Shown one piece after another: positions 12,365-24,222 of a stretch of DNA of 64,000 nucleotides. Under the pieces are notes generated by a model. It saw only the letters and a list, made by a program, of their open reading frames with translations, did not search any database and was not told the DNA's origin. This stretch comes from Azadirachta indica (Eukaryota > Streptophyta > Magnoliopsida > Sapindales > Meliaceae), in NCBI GenBank assembly GCA_022749755.1, contig CM040452.1:20602350-20666349 (forward strand), written 5' to 3'. Every line of letters begins with the position of its first letter. Position 1 is the stretch's first letter. Both the position numbers and the translations under genes were made by a program.

Positions 12365-12610
12365 TTATTTATTTAACCAACTATTTCCATCAAAAAGCTT
12401 AGCTTGTGAAGTGAGAGTGGGCCAAGCTAGTCGCTGGGCCCAATTTAGGACTTTGCGGCCTGCAGAAATAGCGCTTGCGAAGTTAGCAAAGTAGGAAGCA
12501 TGTCTCAGTAACTTAACTGTCCCTTCAATGTCAGCAATTAAACTCGTCAAGTTTACTGCAACGGCAGAATTGAAGTTTCGGCTTCTGGGTTGGGTTCAAT
12601 GCAAGTGATG
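12365..12610 (-). pseudogene. Possible RNase H-like remnant of a retroelement
   Basis: A minus-strand open stretch of about 75 codons ends at a stop at 12365 and has no good ATG. Its C-terminal part (AISAGRKVLNWAQRLAWP) vaguely recalls the NRVADxLAxxA helix at the end of plant retroelement RNase H domains, preceded by LIADIEGTVKLL. Upstream it breaks into stops. This is a weak match from memory only. Confidence 0.2.
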
Positions 12611-13569
12611 AGAATAGTATTAGTGGGAACTGACTGCAGGCTAGCTATAAATGATCAAAATAACCAGTTTAAAATGCATTTTTGCAGAGTCCATATACAT
12701 TAATTCTACATATAACATTTCATGCCATTATGAAAATGACCAAATTAATTTACATACAAGTGCAATAAGCATTATTAATATGCTGCACCCTGTTGTTGAT
12801 CTGTAGACATATATTTTGGCAATAAAAGCATAAGCTAACATATATACACCAAATCGACCAAGCAGAACTTCATCTTCTAATTCTTTCTGCTCTGCTGCTT
12901 GCAAATGGCAAATTGCAAATTGCAAATTAATGTGTGGGTAAGCTAATCCACGCCCAAAAGCAGTAATTAGAATATCAAATATAAACAAACTTCACTCGAG
13001 TTTTATTCAACTAAAATTTAGCCCTTCAAATTTTGGAGATATGCAAGTTGATGCTTTAAGTTTGTAGTTAATTCAATTTAATCCACCTCTCCTGTCCTTA
13101 TTAAACTTAAACATGCCCATGCCCATCCTCATCCTGTATTATAAAATTTTTATATTCGGTAATTTATTGCTCTTACTGATTTGATGAAGATGAACAATGA
13201 CTTTTCGCTTTTTATTTTTTATTTTAAAAAAAAAAAAAACTCTTAATTACATAAAATAATAGAATCATGGCCGATTAATTAATTTTAATGTAAAATAAAT
13301 TAATTACGTATGAATTATATTATAACTATTGATTTGATTGAGAGTATTAGTCAAGTCACACTCACGGCTAACAGTGCTCCGTTGGCCCAACCGGTCATGT
13401 GTCTTATTTCAATTACCGGATTCTCTCGCTTTTCAAAATCAATGTTTCATAATTGCATGTCTTTTTGACCTTTATATGTATATAAATGGCCAATTTTAAT
13501 CCATCCATTTTAAACCGTTCTTTATGCCTTTTGAATGTTTTGCCAGTCAGAATATTCAAGTATAATATG

Positions 13570-13593
13570 ATATATATATATATATATATATAT
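13570..13593. repeat. (TA)n microsatellite
   Basis: About 12 TA units. Confidence 0.85.
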
Positions 13594-15617
13594 GTAGAAC
13601 AGAACATGTTTGTTGTTTCATTTATTATGATAAAACTACGTTTATTTATTTTTCTTAGTAGTAATTAATGCTAAGAGTAACTAATAAGAAATGGTAGTTA
13701 TGTGGAATGTTCCAACAATCTATTATTCCAAAAATAGGATCCACGGATAAGTTTGGAATTTATTTTCGAGATAGATCTAAATTTTATGATTAGCGTAATT
13801 TAAAGAATCACATGATTAATATTTAACCGTGAATGAAAGCTTCCCTTTCTATAAATATCTTCTATAGAATGTCTGATTAATTGTAAGATTTTTTGAGGTC
13901 GTGAAAAAAAAAAAAAAAAAAAAAAGCTGATTATCAACCCCGTACATACACATGCACACATGTGATGAACAAAATGATGGGCCTACTTAATAAATAGAAG
14001 AGTGCCAAGTGCCAAGTGCCAACCTTAACAATTAACAAAAATAATAAAAAATTACTCAGAAGAGTGATTTTTTTTTTAAAAATATTATAATTTATTGATA
14101 TTCACAATAAAAAAAATACTCCACCCTTGCAAGTGCAGAAGCCCATCCAAAAATCTGAAAAAGTCGAGCTATAGATAACGCTGAGTGAGTCCTACTAATC
14201 TCCAACTCGAAAAGGTGAAATAAATGCACAATTTAATATTTATTTAAAGAAATATTTAATTTGGCATATTCCTGCTAGGAACTAACTAGGATTGTTCTAG
14301 TATTCTAGTCAAAAATGTTTTCCACATATTTAATATTTGATGACAACTTTATTCCAGTATAATCCTCGCGCCGTCGTTTCTTTCCTGTTGTTCACTTCGT
14401 TTTTCTGGTCCCGTACTGCCGCGTAACATTCAAGTCATAGCTTCTCGCCGGTGGTCGGTACCTCACCGCCTCTAAGATTGCGACACGTAGCACACATGCA
14501 TATCCTGTTTGTCATTTTATGCGCCGTGATTATGGCGACGATGTTGCGTCATGAGAGGGAAATCAAGCCAATCATAGGCTGTCACTGCCACGGAAGCGTC
14601 ATCCCCCGGTCCATTTTTTATAAAATGCATACTTTTGTTTTGGCTTTTCGGGATTTTGTAAAGAAAAATTAGGACACGTAGCGAATAGCAGGGGACCAAG
14701 GTTTTCAAACTTTCAACTACGCCCGTGTCCTTTCATACTTTAAAAATACTTCGAACACCCTTGCAAAAAATATTGAAGCATTTAAAATTTTTTCAATAAA
14801 TATTAGAAATTTTGTAGTTATTAAGAAGAGAATATTTAGTTTTTACACGACAATTGTTCTTAATAAGGATAATTGATACCTTTGTCCTTTATTTATGGAT
14901 TCAATTTTTTTATTTATTTAATAAAAGTCAATTTTCTTCTAATAATTGGCAAAAATTGATTTCATTCTAATAGGGCGTAAATTTTTGAGTGCGTACTAAA
15001 TTACAGTGAGTTGAAATCTTAAAGATTCTCTTGCTACTCAAGGTAATATAATGAAAATATAAATAGCATAATTTCTAACTCGGCGTTAAATAAATAAATA
15101 AAGGAGGGGCATTGTGGTAAATGAAAATTAAGCAAGGGTATTTGTTGGTATAAAATATTAATGTCTTCTTAAAACTTTGAATTTAACATCTCTTAAAGTT
15201 TTCACTTTCACAGCCAGAACTCACTGACTCAGCGGTGGCCACCTGTGTAGTCTTCGTCCTTCTCTCTGCAACACAACACAAAACAGAAACAACAGTTATC
15301 TTACATTACAATACAATATTCAAAAAACCTTCCTTTACTCGTCTTTCTAAGTACACGCGTCAGTTCATTTCCTCCGCAAATCCCATAATATCAAAGCTAA
15401 GACACTTTTCAACTTAGCTTTCCTTTGAAACCAAACCCACCCAAAGCCATCAGCGCATTCTTTATCTTATAAGCAAATTCTGCTGGTTTTTCTTTACTTA
15501 TTATTCTAACTTTCCTCACCAAACCTACCTGGGTTTTCTTTTCTATATCTATATTTTTCCCAAGCGTTGAAACGACATCATTTCGTTTTTGTCAGTGTCG
15601 CCCTGGTTTAAGGACTC

Positions 15618-18600
15618 ATGGCTGTAGATTCTCCTGACCGGAGAGAAGTAATCGTCAAGATCGGCAGTGATAAAACCAGCAGCACTAATATGATCGGCAC
15701 CAACAATAGCAAGATTTGGAGAGAGTCAAGTTATGATTTTTGGCAAGATAAAAATGATGACAACAAAAACAACAAGAGCAACAAAGAAAAGCAGAATGTA
15801 AATAATGGTGGGGGTGGAAAACAAGAAGAGGGTTTCGACTTTATGCAACGCGGCCAACCTGTTGAAGATCCACCCTCCAAGTTGATTGGTCAGTTCTTGC
15901 ATAAGCAGAAAGCTTCAGGTGAGATCTGTCTTGATATGGACTTAGAAATGGATGAGCTTCAACAACAAGGTGGCAATAATGTTGTTAACAGTAATATTGT
16001 TAATAGTAATAACGTTATTACACAGACTTTACCGCCTGTGTATGAATCGCCAATTAAAAATAGAGTTTCTTTCGAATCTTTTAAAAGAAGGCATTCGAAT
16101 TCTACTAATAGTTGTAAGGATTCCCCACAGAAAGATTCTGAAGGGGAGGTTTTGAAGTGTTCTTCAAACAAGTCCTATGATAAGAATGCCTCGTTTAATA
16201 GGAAGTCTGCATTGTTGGTGACAAAGACTAAGTCAAGATTGTTGGACCCGCCGCAGGAAAGAATGGAGCCAAGATCAGGCAAAGTGGTGGGAAGATCAGG
16301 ACAGTTCAAAAGTGGGTTTACAGGGAAAAATGATGAGGAAGAGGAGGATCCATTGTTGGAAGAGGACTTGCCCGACGCGTATAAAAAGGAAAAAATTAGT
16401 ATATGGGTGCTGCTTGAATGGATGAGTTTGATTCTGATTATAGGGGCGGTTGTATGTAGTTTGACGATTAAGTATTTGAAGGATAAGTATTTGTGGAAGC
16501 TTCATTTGTGGAAATGGGAGGTTTTGGTGTTGGTTTTGATTTGTGGTAGGTTGGTTTCGAGTTGGATAGTCAGAATAATTGTGTTCTTTTTTGAGAGGAA
16601 TTTTCTTTTGCGAAAACGGGTTTTATATTTTGTTTATGGATTGAGGAAGGCAGTCCAAAATTGTCTTTGGTTAGGGCTTGTGTTGATTGCTTGGCATTAC
16701 TTGTTCGATAAAAGAGTTGAGAGGGAGACTAACAGTAAGGTTCTTCGGTTTGTGACAAAGATCTTGGTTTGTCTAGTGGTAGGCGTGATGTTGTGGTTGG
16801 TGAAGACCCTATTGGTGAAAGTTCTTGCATCTTCGTTTCATGTGAGCACTTATTTTGACAGAATTCAGGAGGCATTATTCAACCAATATGTGATTGAAAC
16901 ACTTTCTGGTCCTCCCGTTATTGAAATACAAAAAGCAGAGGAGGAGGAGGAGAGAATTGCGAGTGAGGTTCAAAAGCTGCAAAATGCTGGTGCTACTATT
17001 CCCCCTGGCCTCAAGACTTCTGTTTTATCATCACCCCAGAGTGCGAAGGTGATAGGTAGTGGAAGGCTTCAGAAAACTCCCCGGGGAGCTGGAAAAAGTC
17101 CAAAGCTTTCTCGTGCTTTGTCCAACAAAGAGGATGATGGGATAACAATTGATCACTTGCATAAGTTGAACCACAAGAATGTCTCGGCTTGGAACATGAA
17201 GAGACTAATCAACATAATCCGCCATGGATCTCTTACCACATTAGATGAGCAGATACAAGATTCAACTCATGAGGACGAGTCAGCACCACATATTAGGAGC
17301 GAGTACGAAGCAAAAGCTGCAGCAAGGAAAATATTTCAGAATGTGGCTAAGCCAGGGTCCAAGTATGTCCTTATTTCTGTCAGATTTACAACATCTTATT
17401 ACAGGCGTAAGGCTGCTTATTTGCCTTTATTTACTTTGATTTAAAATTAAATTTATATTATGAGTTTATTTCTTTTAGTTCTTATTGCTGTTGTTTTTAT
17501 TCAAAGATCCATCCGTGGTCAATATTTGGAGATTATCTCTGGCCTCAAATCATATGGGATTATCTCTGTACTTGGCCATCCACAATGTGCTCTTAGTCAT
17601 CGTTGTTGATTGTGTAATCAATTCTGCTCATTATCGTTTTCTTAGGTTCATCTATCTGGAGGACATCATGCGTTTCTTGACAGAAGATGAGGCTTCAAAG
17701 ACCATGAGTCTATTTGAAGAAGCAGCTGAAAACAAGAGAATTAGCAAGTCAGCCTTAAAGAATTGGGTGGTAAGAATTTGGCATCATATAGCTTTTAATA
17801 TGTGTACTTTTCGCTATATCCATTTTATTCTTTTCCCTGTTCATTGTTATTGGAAGTAGATGTCAAGTTGTTTGTTAAAAAAGTGATAATGATCATCAGT
17901 AAACAAAAATTCAAACCTCCTTGTATGTAAGTTTGGGTTCAAATGGGAGCTAGTGGATGAAAAACATCCTATCAATTGTTTTGTTGTGACCTCATGTCAG
18001 TATGATAAATATGACAAGTTGGTTGTTATACATTTTTGGTTTCCTATCATAAAGAAGTCGGTTGGTAAATATTCATATTTTTGTGACTGTACAGTCCTGT
18101 TTGATTTTAACAATAACTGTATATGTCACATTAGTCATGCGGTTATTCATGATTTTCAGTTGGTTCAACTTTAGCATGGCGTTGTTGGAAGGATAGTTTT
18201 CTTTTTTGCTATGTGAATGATAATTTGATGCCCCTGTCTCAGGTTAATGTTTTCAGAGAGCGGAGGGCACTTGCCTTTACATTGAATGATACAAAAACGG
18301 CAGTCAACAAACTTCATCGATTTGTCAACGTTTTGGTGGGCATTATTATTGTGATTATTTGGCTCCTCATATTAGGAATTGCTACTACCAAATTTCTCCT
18401 CTTTGTAAGCTCTCAGCTTGTTGTAGTGGCATTCATATTTGGAAATACGTGCAAGACAGTGTTTGAGGCTATTATCTTTCTCTTCGTAATGCATCCATTT
18501 GACGTGGGTGATCGCTGTGAAATTGACGGTGTTCAGGTACATTCAGATAAGATTGTACAAGTTTGGCTTTTCTAAATTCTCGAGTCGGCCTAGGTTGTAA

Positions 18601-19244
18601 TTTATTGAATTGCAGATGGTAGTGGAAGAGATGAACATCTTAACTACTGTTTTCCTAAGATACGACAACCAGAAGATCATAATCCCGAACAGTGTTCTTG
18701 CTACTAAAGCTATCAGCAATTACTATCGTAGTCCTGACATGGGAGATGCTATTGAGTTCTGTGTCCACATTTCTACTCCAGCAGAGAAGATTGCTCAGAT
18801 GAAACAGAGAATATTAAGGTAAATACCAAGAAATGCTATTACCTACGTGGTTTTAACTTTTAACATTCTTTAATGAGTGTTATATTAGTTGTGTTTCGGT
18901 TATGTGTAAGGTGAACTTTCTCTGATTAATTACTTTCTTATTGCTGCCATTGCAGTTATATCGAGAACAAAAAAGATCACTGGTGTCCAAATCCAATGAT
19001 CATATTTAAGGAATTGGAGGAATTGAACAGAGTGAGGATAGCAATATGGCTTTCGCATAAAATGAACCACCAAGACATGGGTGAAAGGTGGGCGAGAAGA
19101 GCCCTGCTGGTTGAAGAGATGACAAAGATTTTCAGGGAGCTTGATATCCAGTACCGCTTGTGGCCAATTGACATTAATGTCCGAGCAATGCCTGGCACTC
19201 CGATGACCTCTGATCGCCTTTCGACAGCATCACCATCCAGCTAA
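15618..19244 (+). CDS. MSL6: Mechanosensitive ion channel MSL6-like (MscS family)
   Basis: A plasma-membrane MscS-like channel that opens under membrane tension. Five exons fit: 15618-17362, 17646-17769, 18243-18536, 18616-18818 and 18956-19244, for 884 aa. The N-terminus (MAVDSPDRREVIVKIG, then KIWRESSYDFW, DPPSKLIGQFLHKQ and SGEICLDMDLEMDELQ) is typical of the plant MSL4/5/6 group. The first exon carries four hydrophobic segments (from IWVLLEWMSLILIIGAVV to LVCLVVGVMLWLVK). The fifth and the pore-lining helix are in exon 3 (LVGIIIVIIWLLILGI; FIFGNTCKTVFEAIIFLFVM). The MscS beta domain follows: HPFDVGDRCEIDGVQMVVEE, TTVFLRYDNQKIIIPNS. The N-terminal region has Asn runs and long acidic and Ser-rich stretches. 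It is convergent with BBX22. The MSL6 name rests on the N-terminus and synteny; MSL4 or MSL5 orthology is possible. Confidence 0.92.
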
Positions 19245-20636
19245 GTTGGGATACAGAACCAAAAATGGATCCTCCTACAGCTATTTGAGAACACTTCAAA
19301 TTTACCTTACAAAAATGTTAGCATATTTTCATGAGATTTTCCTTATCGTAGAGATGATTATATTTACAGTGTTCAATGTTCATTATTTACTTCTGATAGT
19401 TTCCCATCTCGAATCTCAATTTTGTAAAGAAAACATTATCGCGTTGTATTGCACAAAAACTATTGGTGAACTCGTTAGGGCTATCGGGCCTTTTTTATCA
19501 AAAGGCAAAATCATTAGAACCTTTTTAAATCACTACCATTCGTGCTAGTTTTTTTTCGCTTTCATTACTACCACTTTTACCACAAATGAAATTAGAAAAG
19601 ATAACGGCCACTACTACTTAAAATGTGACTATCAATACAGATTTGAGAATGAAGATAAGAGTCAACGCAATTCTGTGCCAAGCAGAGTAATTCAACCGCG
19701 TAAAAGTAAGCTGCTTTTCAGTCAAAAAGGCCTCTGCAATGCAGCTTTTTTAAAACACCAAAGAACTTTTTTGAGGACCTAAAAGAAATAAAACGTAGTA
19801 AATGTAATAACTCAAACATGTTTGGAAACAGCTAGCTGTTTTTAAATGTAGCAATGCTGAAAGTAGTTAGGACATAAAATTCCTGCCTATCTTTATTAGT
19901 ATCCCATTAAACACATAACCGTGCAGTCATCTACGATACCACTGCCGTGTCAATGTTTCCTAGTATTTTTGAAGTAATACTCAACTCAGAAATTAAAAAT
20001 ATTCAAGAAAAATTCACGGACTCCGTCAATTTCCTAAACAAATCATATGCTCTCATAATATTGACCTATCTTCCTGATCCTCACGACATGCTTAGTTCTT
20101 GCTGCAAATGCAATTGACATCTTACATCCGCGAAGTTGTTCCCCTGCATCAGAAGAATTAAGCAGAGATACTAGTAGACAATGAAACGTGAACATTCAGA
20201 AAACACATGTTATGCAGCAAGACCTACCAACTGCTAGTCACCATTCGGGAGATCTTACGAACGATTAGCAGATATCAAAATAGTAAATTTGCGCCATAGT
20301 TTCCAATTTTGAGGAACAGAGATATTTTCATCAATTAGAATTTGTTCAACCATACAAGATACTACATTTGTCTAACTCTGGGATGATTGACTATGATAAC
20401 TAACACCGTAACTGTATCTTTCATGGCAAAGGCAAAGAAGCAGCATAATTTTATGATCGTCCCCGGAATTCCGCATTGCAACAATGGATTAAAGAGCAGG
20501 CACAAGGGCAAGTGCCAGTCCGCAACCCCAGAAGATAGCTCATTCAATTTTTGGTTTAGCAAATTGGAAGAGATAATAGACTAAAAGCAAACTTGAGAAG
20601 GTGAAGTGTTTTAAACCCCAAGTAGCTACGAAGGGT
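19245..20636. other. 3' flanks of two convergent genes
   Basis: The MSL6 3' UTR lies at the left and the BBX22 3' UTR at the right. Around 19680-19765 there is a short inverted repeat (AAGCTGC and GCAGCTT about 40 bp apart) that resembles the end of a small hAT-type MITE, but I cannot delimit it. No other gene is seen. Confidence 0.45.
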
Positions 20637-23443
20637 TTATAACTGCCACCGCCTTTTTGTGGCAGGACCATTCAGTGGACAATGGTGGGGGTTTTGCACA
20701 GTTGAGCTGTATATGTCGGGTACAAAAGCACCACTATCATACTGGGTCTCAGAATTTTTTGGCCAGTGTAGCCCAGTGGCAGTTGGTGGTGAAGGAATTT
20801 GTGGCACTGCCCACGAGGACTCTGGAACCTGACCCAAGCACGCATCATCATCTATTTCTTCCTCAGCAGATCTTAAGATTGAGGAGCTGTCAGAGTCTCC
20901 ACGCTTGCCAGTATCAGCCTGGAAGAACCCAAACACAAAACGAAGCAGAATTATGAACTGTATCATTACAGACACACGGATCCAGTTCAAAGTCTACAAA
21001 AGATATCTTCCATCTTGCAAGCAAGGCAAATATAACAACCATGTGGAAGGAAATAATAGGTCAAGCATTTTGTTTTCACTATAGATTTATGTCAGCATTT
21101 TTTCTGCATCTCTGCATGAACATGCCTGAAGAAAAAACTGAAGATTCACACACAACGTAATACTACATTTAAAAAGGAATATATAACGTGTGTCAGCAGC
21201 CATGCTGTCTCATGAATTGGCATCTGCAAAATCATACTGGTGATCATGTTCCATTCCCATCTTTGTGCAACATAGGTAGGTAAATTTCCTTCTCAATTAT
21301 GCAGATGCATTTTATAAGACTCGAAGCAAAAAACTTTTGCAAGTGCATCATTTCTCATGTACTGCACTTGCAGTCAAAGCACCAATTGTCACAAATAAAA
21401 AAAAAAAAAAAAAGAAAAGGTATACACCTGAACAAATTAAAATGAATACTTCAATTTTTCGCTTACTTATTATTTTCTATTCTTTGGGTTCCAATTGTTC
21501 TTAATTCCTTCTGCAAGGAGCAAAAAGGTCTCTCAATTTTCCAATTCTGAAATCAAACTTTAACATTTAGAAGCCCACAAATCCCATCCATCAGGTTGTA
21601 GAACAAAACTCGTGAACTTCATACATCACCATTAGTTCAACGGATGTTCCATTAACAACAGTCCCACAAGGGATGTCAATGTAGGGCCAAGTAGCCAACT
21701 CACAGTTCTGCTTGAGGTTCTTTCATTTTCCTATGCAATGATCTTAGCATGTCACAAGAGTGCATAATCATGTAGGCATGAGCAGTTATTGGCATTCATC
21801 AAGCAACAAAACTAACCAAAACTACAACCAAAATGATCTCAGAAGATGGCAAGCCTCTACACCAACATATGCAAAATCAAATATGATTTTTCATTGTAAA
21901 CAAACATACCTTAGATGAACCATTATCCATAAAGCCATAATTTTGATTGAGTTCAGGTAGTCCAAGAAATTCATCCATATGCCATGATGGAATGCTTCCA
22001 GCTGCAGACCCCCCAGCAAATGACACTCTTGTTGTTGCAAAGTCACCAACACCACCAGGATTTGCAGGTAAAACTTCAGTATATTCACCAGCCAATGGCA
22101 TTTGGGTGCCCCTTTTAGCAAGAGAATGGGATTTTGTATCTGAAATGTTTTCAGCAGAAAGTGACTTAACTGAGGAAGATGAAGCACCAGGGTCAGCTGA
22201 TTCAAGACCTACTTTTACCCCAGTAAGCAAAAATCTCTGATGAGAAGACACCAAAGCATTAGCTGTGTGTATGGCAACATCACATTTCCTGCAGAGTAAC
22301 GCTCGATCTTGCAGACAAAAGAAAAAGCCAGAAGTTTCCTGCCAGGAACGTTTGCCTCCTCAGAATATAATCCAAATGAAGAAAACTTCTAAGCAATAAG
22401 TCAGAAAGCAGTGAATTCAAGAAGGTTAATTAATACATTCAAGATTAACCCCACACCACGATTAATAAATATCTATAAGTTTTTTAAAAAGAAGTAGAGA
22501 AACAAAAAATAGCATAGCTATAACTTACAACGGATCAGAAATCTTTCCCTTCTGTAAGTGTCTCAAACTCACTTTCATTACCATCATATCAGGGGATATT
22601 TTGTAAGCTATTGTATCCTCTTAAACCCTGCCTTTCCTATTCCTTAATCCAGCCAATTAAAGGCCATATAATCTAAATATAAAACATCATCCCCCAAGTC
22701 AAGCTAAAGCTCAATTCTGTTCACACCATGTCTACTTGCGGTATAACATTATAAACTCTGTACCATCCTTTGCATAAACACAGCTTCAGTTCCAATACAA
22801 TAAGAAAGACATTTTCTCTTTTAGGCAACTAAAAGCAACAACAGTAACACATAATATCCATAATTGTTAATTACTTATTATCATTTCTAAAATTTCCAAA
22901 CTACCAACAAAAGCAAATCACGTACTAATTTATCCACAGGCATGAATTAAAAAGCAAATATCAGTAAACGCCATAACAAAATACACGCCCACGCTCTTGT
23001 GATTTAAAAATACCAATAATCTCTCCAGCAGGTCTTGACCAATTGCAAGGAATACTTTTTACCCAATTCAGCAGATTCCACGCTAAGAGGAGTGCCGAAC
23101 AAATTTGAGCAATTTTACGAGAAGTTTCAGAAAAATTTAAAATCACGTGCTACACAATAGATCAGCTACGTTTGCTCCACGAAATATAAAAAACCGATTC
23201 CTAAATAAGCAATAATTAAAAGAAAAATGAATATATTGAAACTAGAATAAATAATACAACCTGACAAATATCACACTTAGGCATTTGCATAGAAGAAGAA
23301 GAGAGAGGAACTCTCTGATGCTTGCTCGCTAGCTTATTGGCAGCATGAACTTTGTCGTCGCACTCCCAACACAGCGCCGCCTCGTCGGCGCAACAAAGCA
23401 CAGTCGCCTCCGCTGCCTCGCAAACGTTGCACTGTATCTTCAT
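20637..23443 (-). CDS. BBX22: Double B-box zinc finger factor, BBX22/LZF1/STH3 type
   Basis: A light-signalling transcription cofactor. In Arabidopsis BBX22 acts with HY5 in de-etiolation and anthocyanin synthesis and is degraded through COP1. Three exons on the minus strand fit: 23443-23261, 22338-21910 and 20918-20637, for 297 aa (Arabidopsis BBX22 is about 299). B-box 1 (CNVCEAAEATVLCCADEAAL ... HQRVPL) is in exon 1. B-box 2 (CDICQ joined to ETSGFFFCLQDRALLCRKCD ... HQRFLL) spans the first junction. Cys and His ligands are intact in both. The C-terminus has SWAVPQIPSPPTATGLHWP, the Val-Pro motif used for COP1 binding. There is no CCT domain, as expected. The ATG chosen starts the usual MKIQCNVCEAAEA; the reading frame upstream belongs to the leader. 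BBX20 or BBX21 are less likely. Confidence 0.92.
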
Positions 23444-24222
23444 CCCTCCGTAGCAATACCGCCGCCACAAGATTCCAAAAACTTCGCCGTTTTCAGATAT
23501 GTTCTTGCGTTTTCGTTTAGAAATTACTAGAACCGAGGAAGGGAGGATAATTAAATGGTTTATTAATTTTAGTAATAGAAAGCTGAACAGTGAGTAAGCG
23601 AGAGACGTAAATGCAGGATATTTTGTGAGGATAGAAACGTGTCGACCGCTTGGCGGTTTATAGTTTTGTGTTTTAAATACAGGAGACCGCCTCTGCCCTG
23701 CCAAGCTGTAATACTCAATGAAAAAATATCCTAGATTCCACTCCACGTTCTCTCTCCTTAGCGCGTCCGTCCACTCTCTCACCCGCAATATATTCTGATT
23801 CTTACCACGACGTCGTATCCACGTTGCTTATTCAGTTTTGGCTTTGCTATTGAATTGAAGAAAGTCCACCGTCAGGATAATTGATAGTTGCAGAACTCCG
23901 CTTTGGGCGAGTAAAAGATGCTCCTTCCAAGTATTTTAGCCATCAGATAATTTCAAGATTAAACAATGGTTCATGCCAAATTCACATCCTTGGGAGCCCA
24001 TGCCCAATAAAGTAAACAAACAGTTGATAATTTCAGTCTTAAGGAAATTCAAAATTTCTCTCCTTGCAGTGAAGACGGGCAAAAGTTGATGTGCAAATGA
24101 AAAGTCATGCACAAGCTTTCTTACTCATATTTGCAGATTAAGAGCCACACGTGTTCAAAAATTTCAATATTATCTACGGGAATTTATGCACAGCCCAGGT
24201 CAGCCGCCCATGCATGTATGTT
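23444..24222. other. BBX22 promoter and leader, NADK3 3' flank
   Basis: The two genes run in the same direction on the minus strand. The first part is the BBX22 5' leader and promoter, with an ACGT palindrome at 23807-23816. The remainder, about 23900-24222, is the downstream flank of NADK3. No gene is seen. Confidence 0.55.
23809..23814. promoter_or_regulatory. C-box (GACGTC) in the BBX22 promoter
   Basis: GACGTC in the palindrome ACGACGTCGT, about 365 bp upstream of the BBX22 start codon. ACGT-core elements like this are bound by bZIP factors, including HY5. Arabidopsis BBX22/LZF1 is known to be a HY5 target. Binding here is inferred. Confidence 0.45.

Larger units (their letters stand above)
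11960..15617. other. Intergenic between the RID3-like gene and MSL6
   Basis: 11960 to about 12060 is the probable 3' UTR. 12.0-12.4 kb is AT-rich with a TTTA microsatellite (12351-12375). A possible RNase H remnant lies at 12365-12610. 13.0-14.3 kb is AT-rich, with a TA microsatellite and a poly-A run at 13904-13925. 14340-14700 is richer in GC but holds no convincing gene. 15200-15617 is the MSL6 promoter and leader, rich in CT and CA. Confidence 0.5.

Noticed and set aside
14451..14672. Open frame of 73 codons in a GC-richer patch
   Set aside because: No resemblance to a known family, no leader or splice context, and an equally long frame on the other strand.
20657..20956. Plus-strand frame of 99 codons
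   Set aside because: Antisense shadow of the last BBX22 exon.
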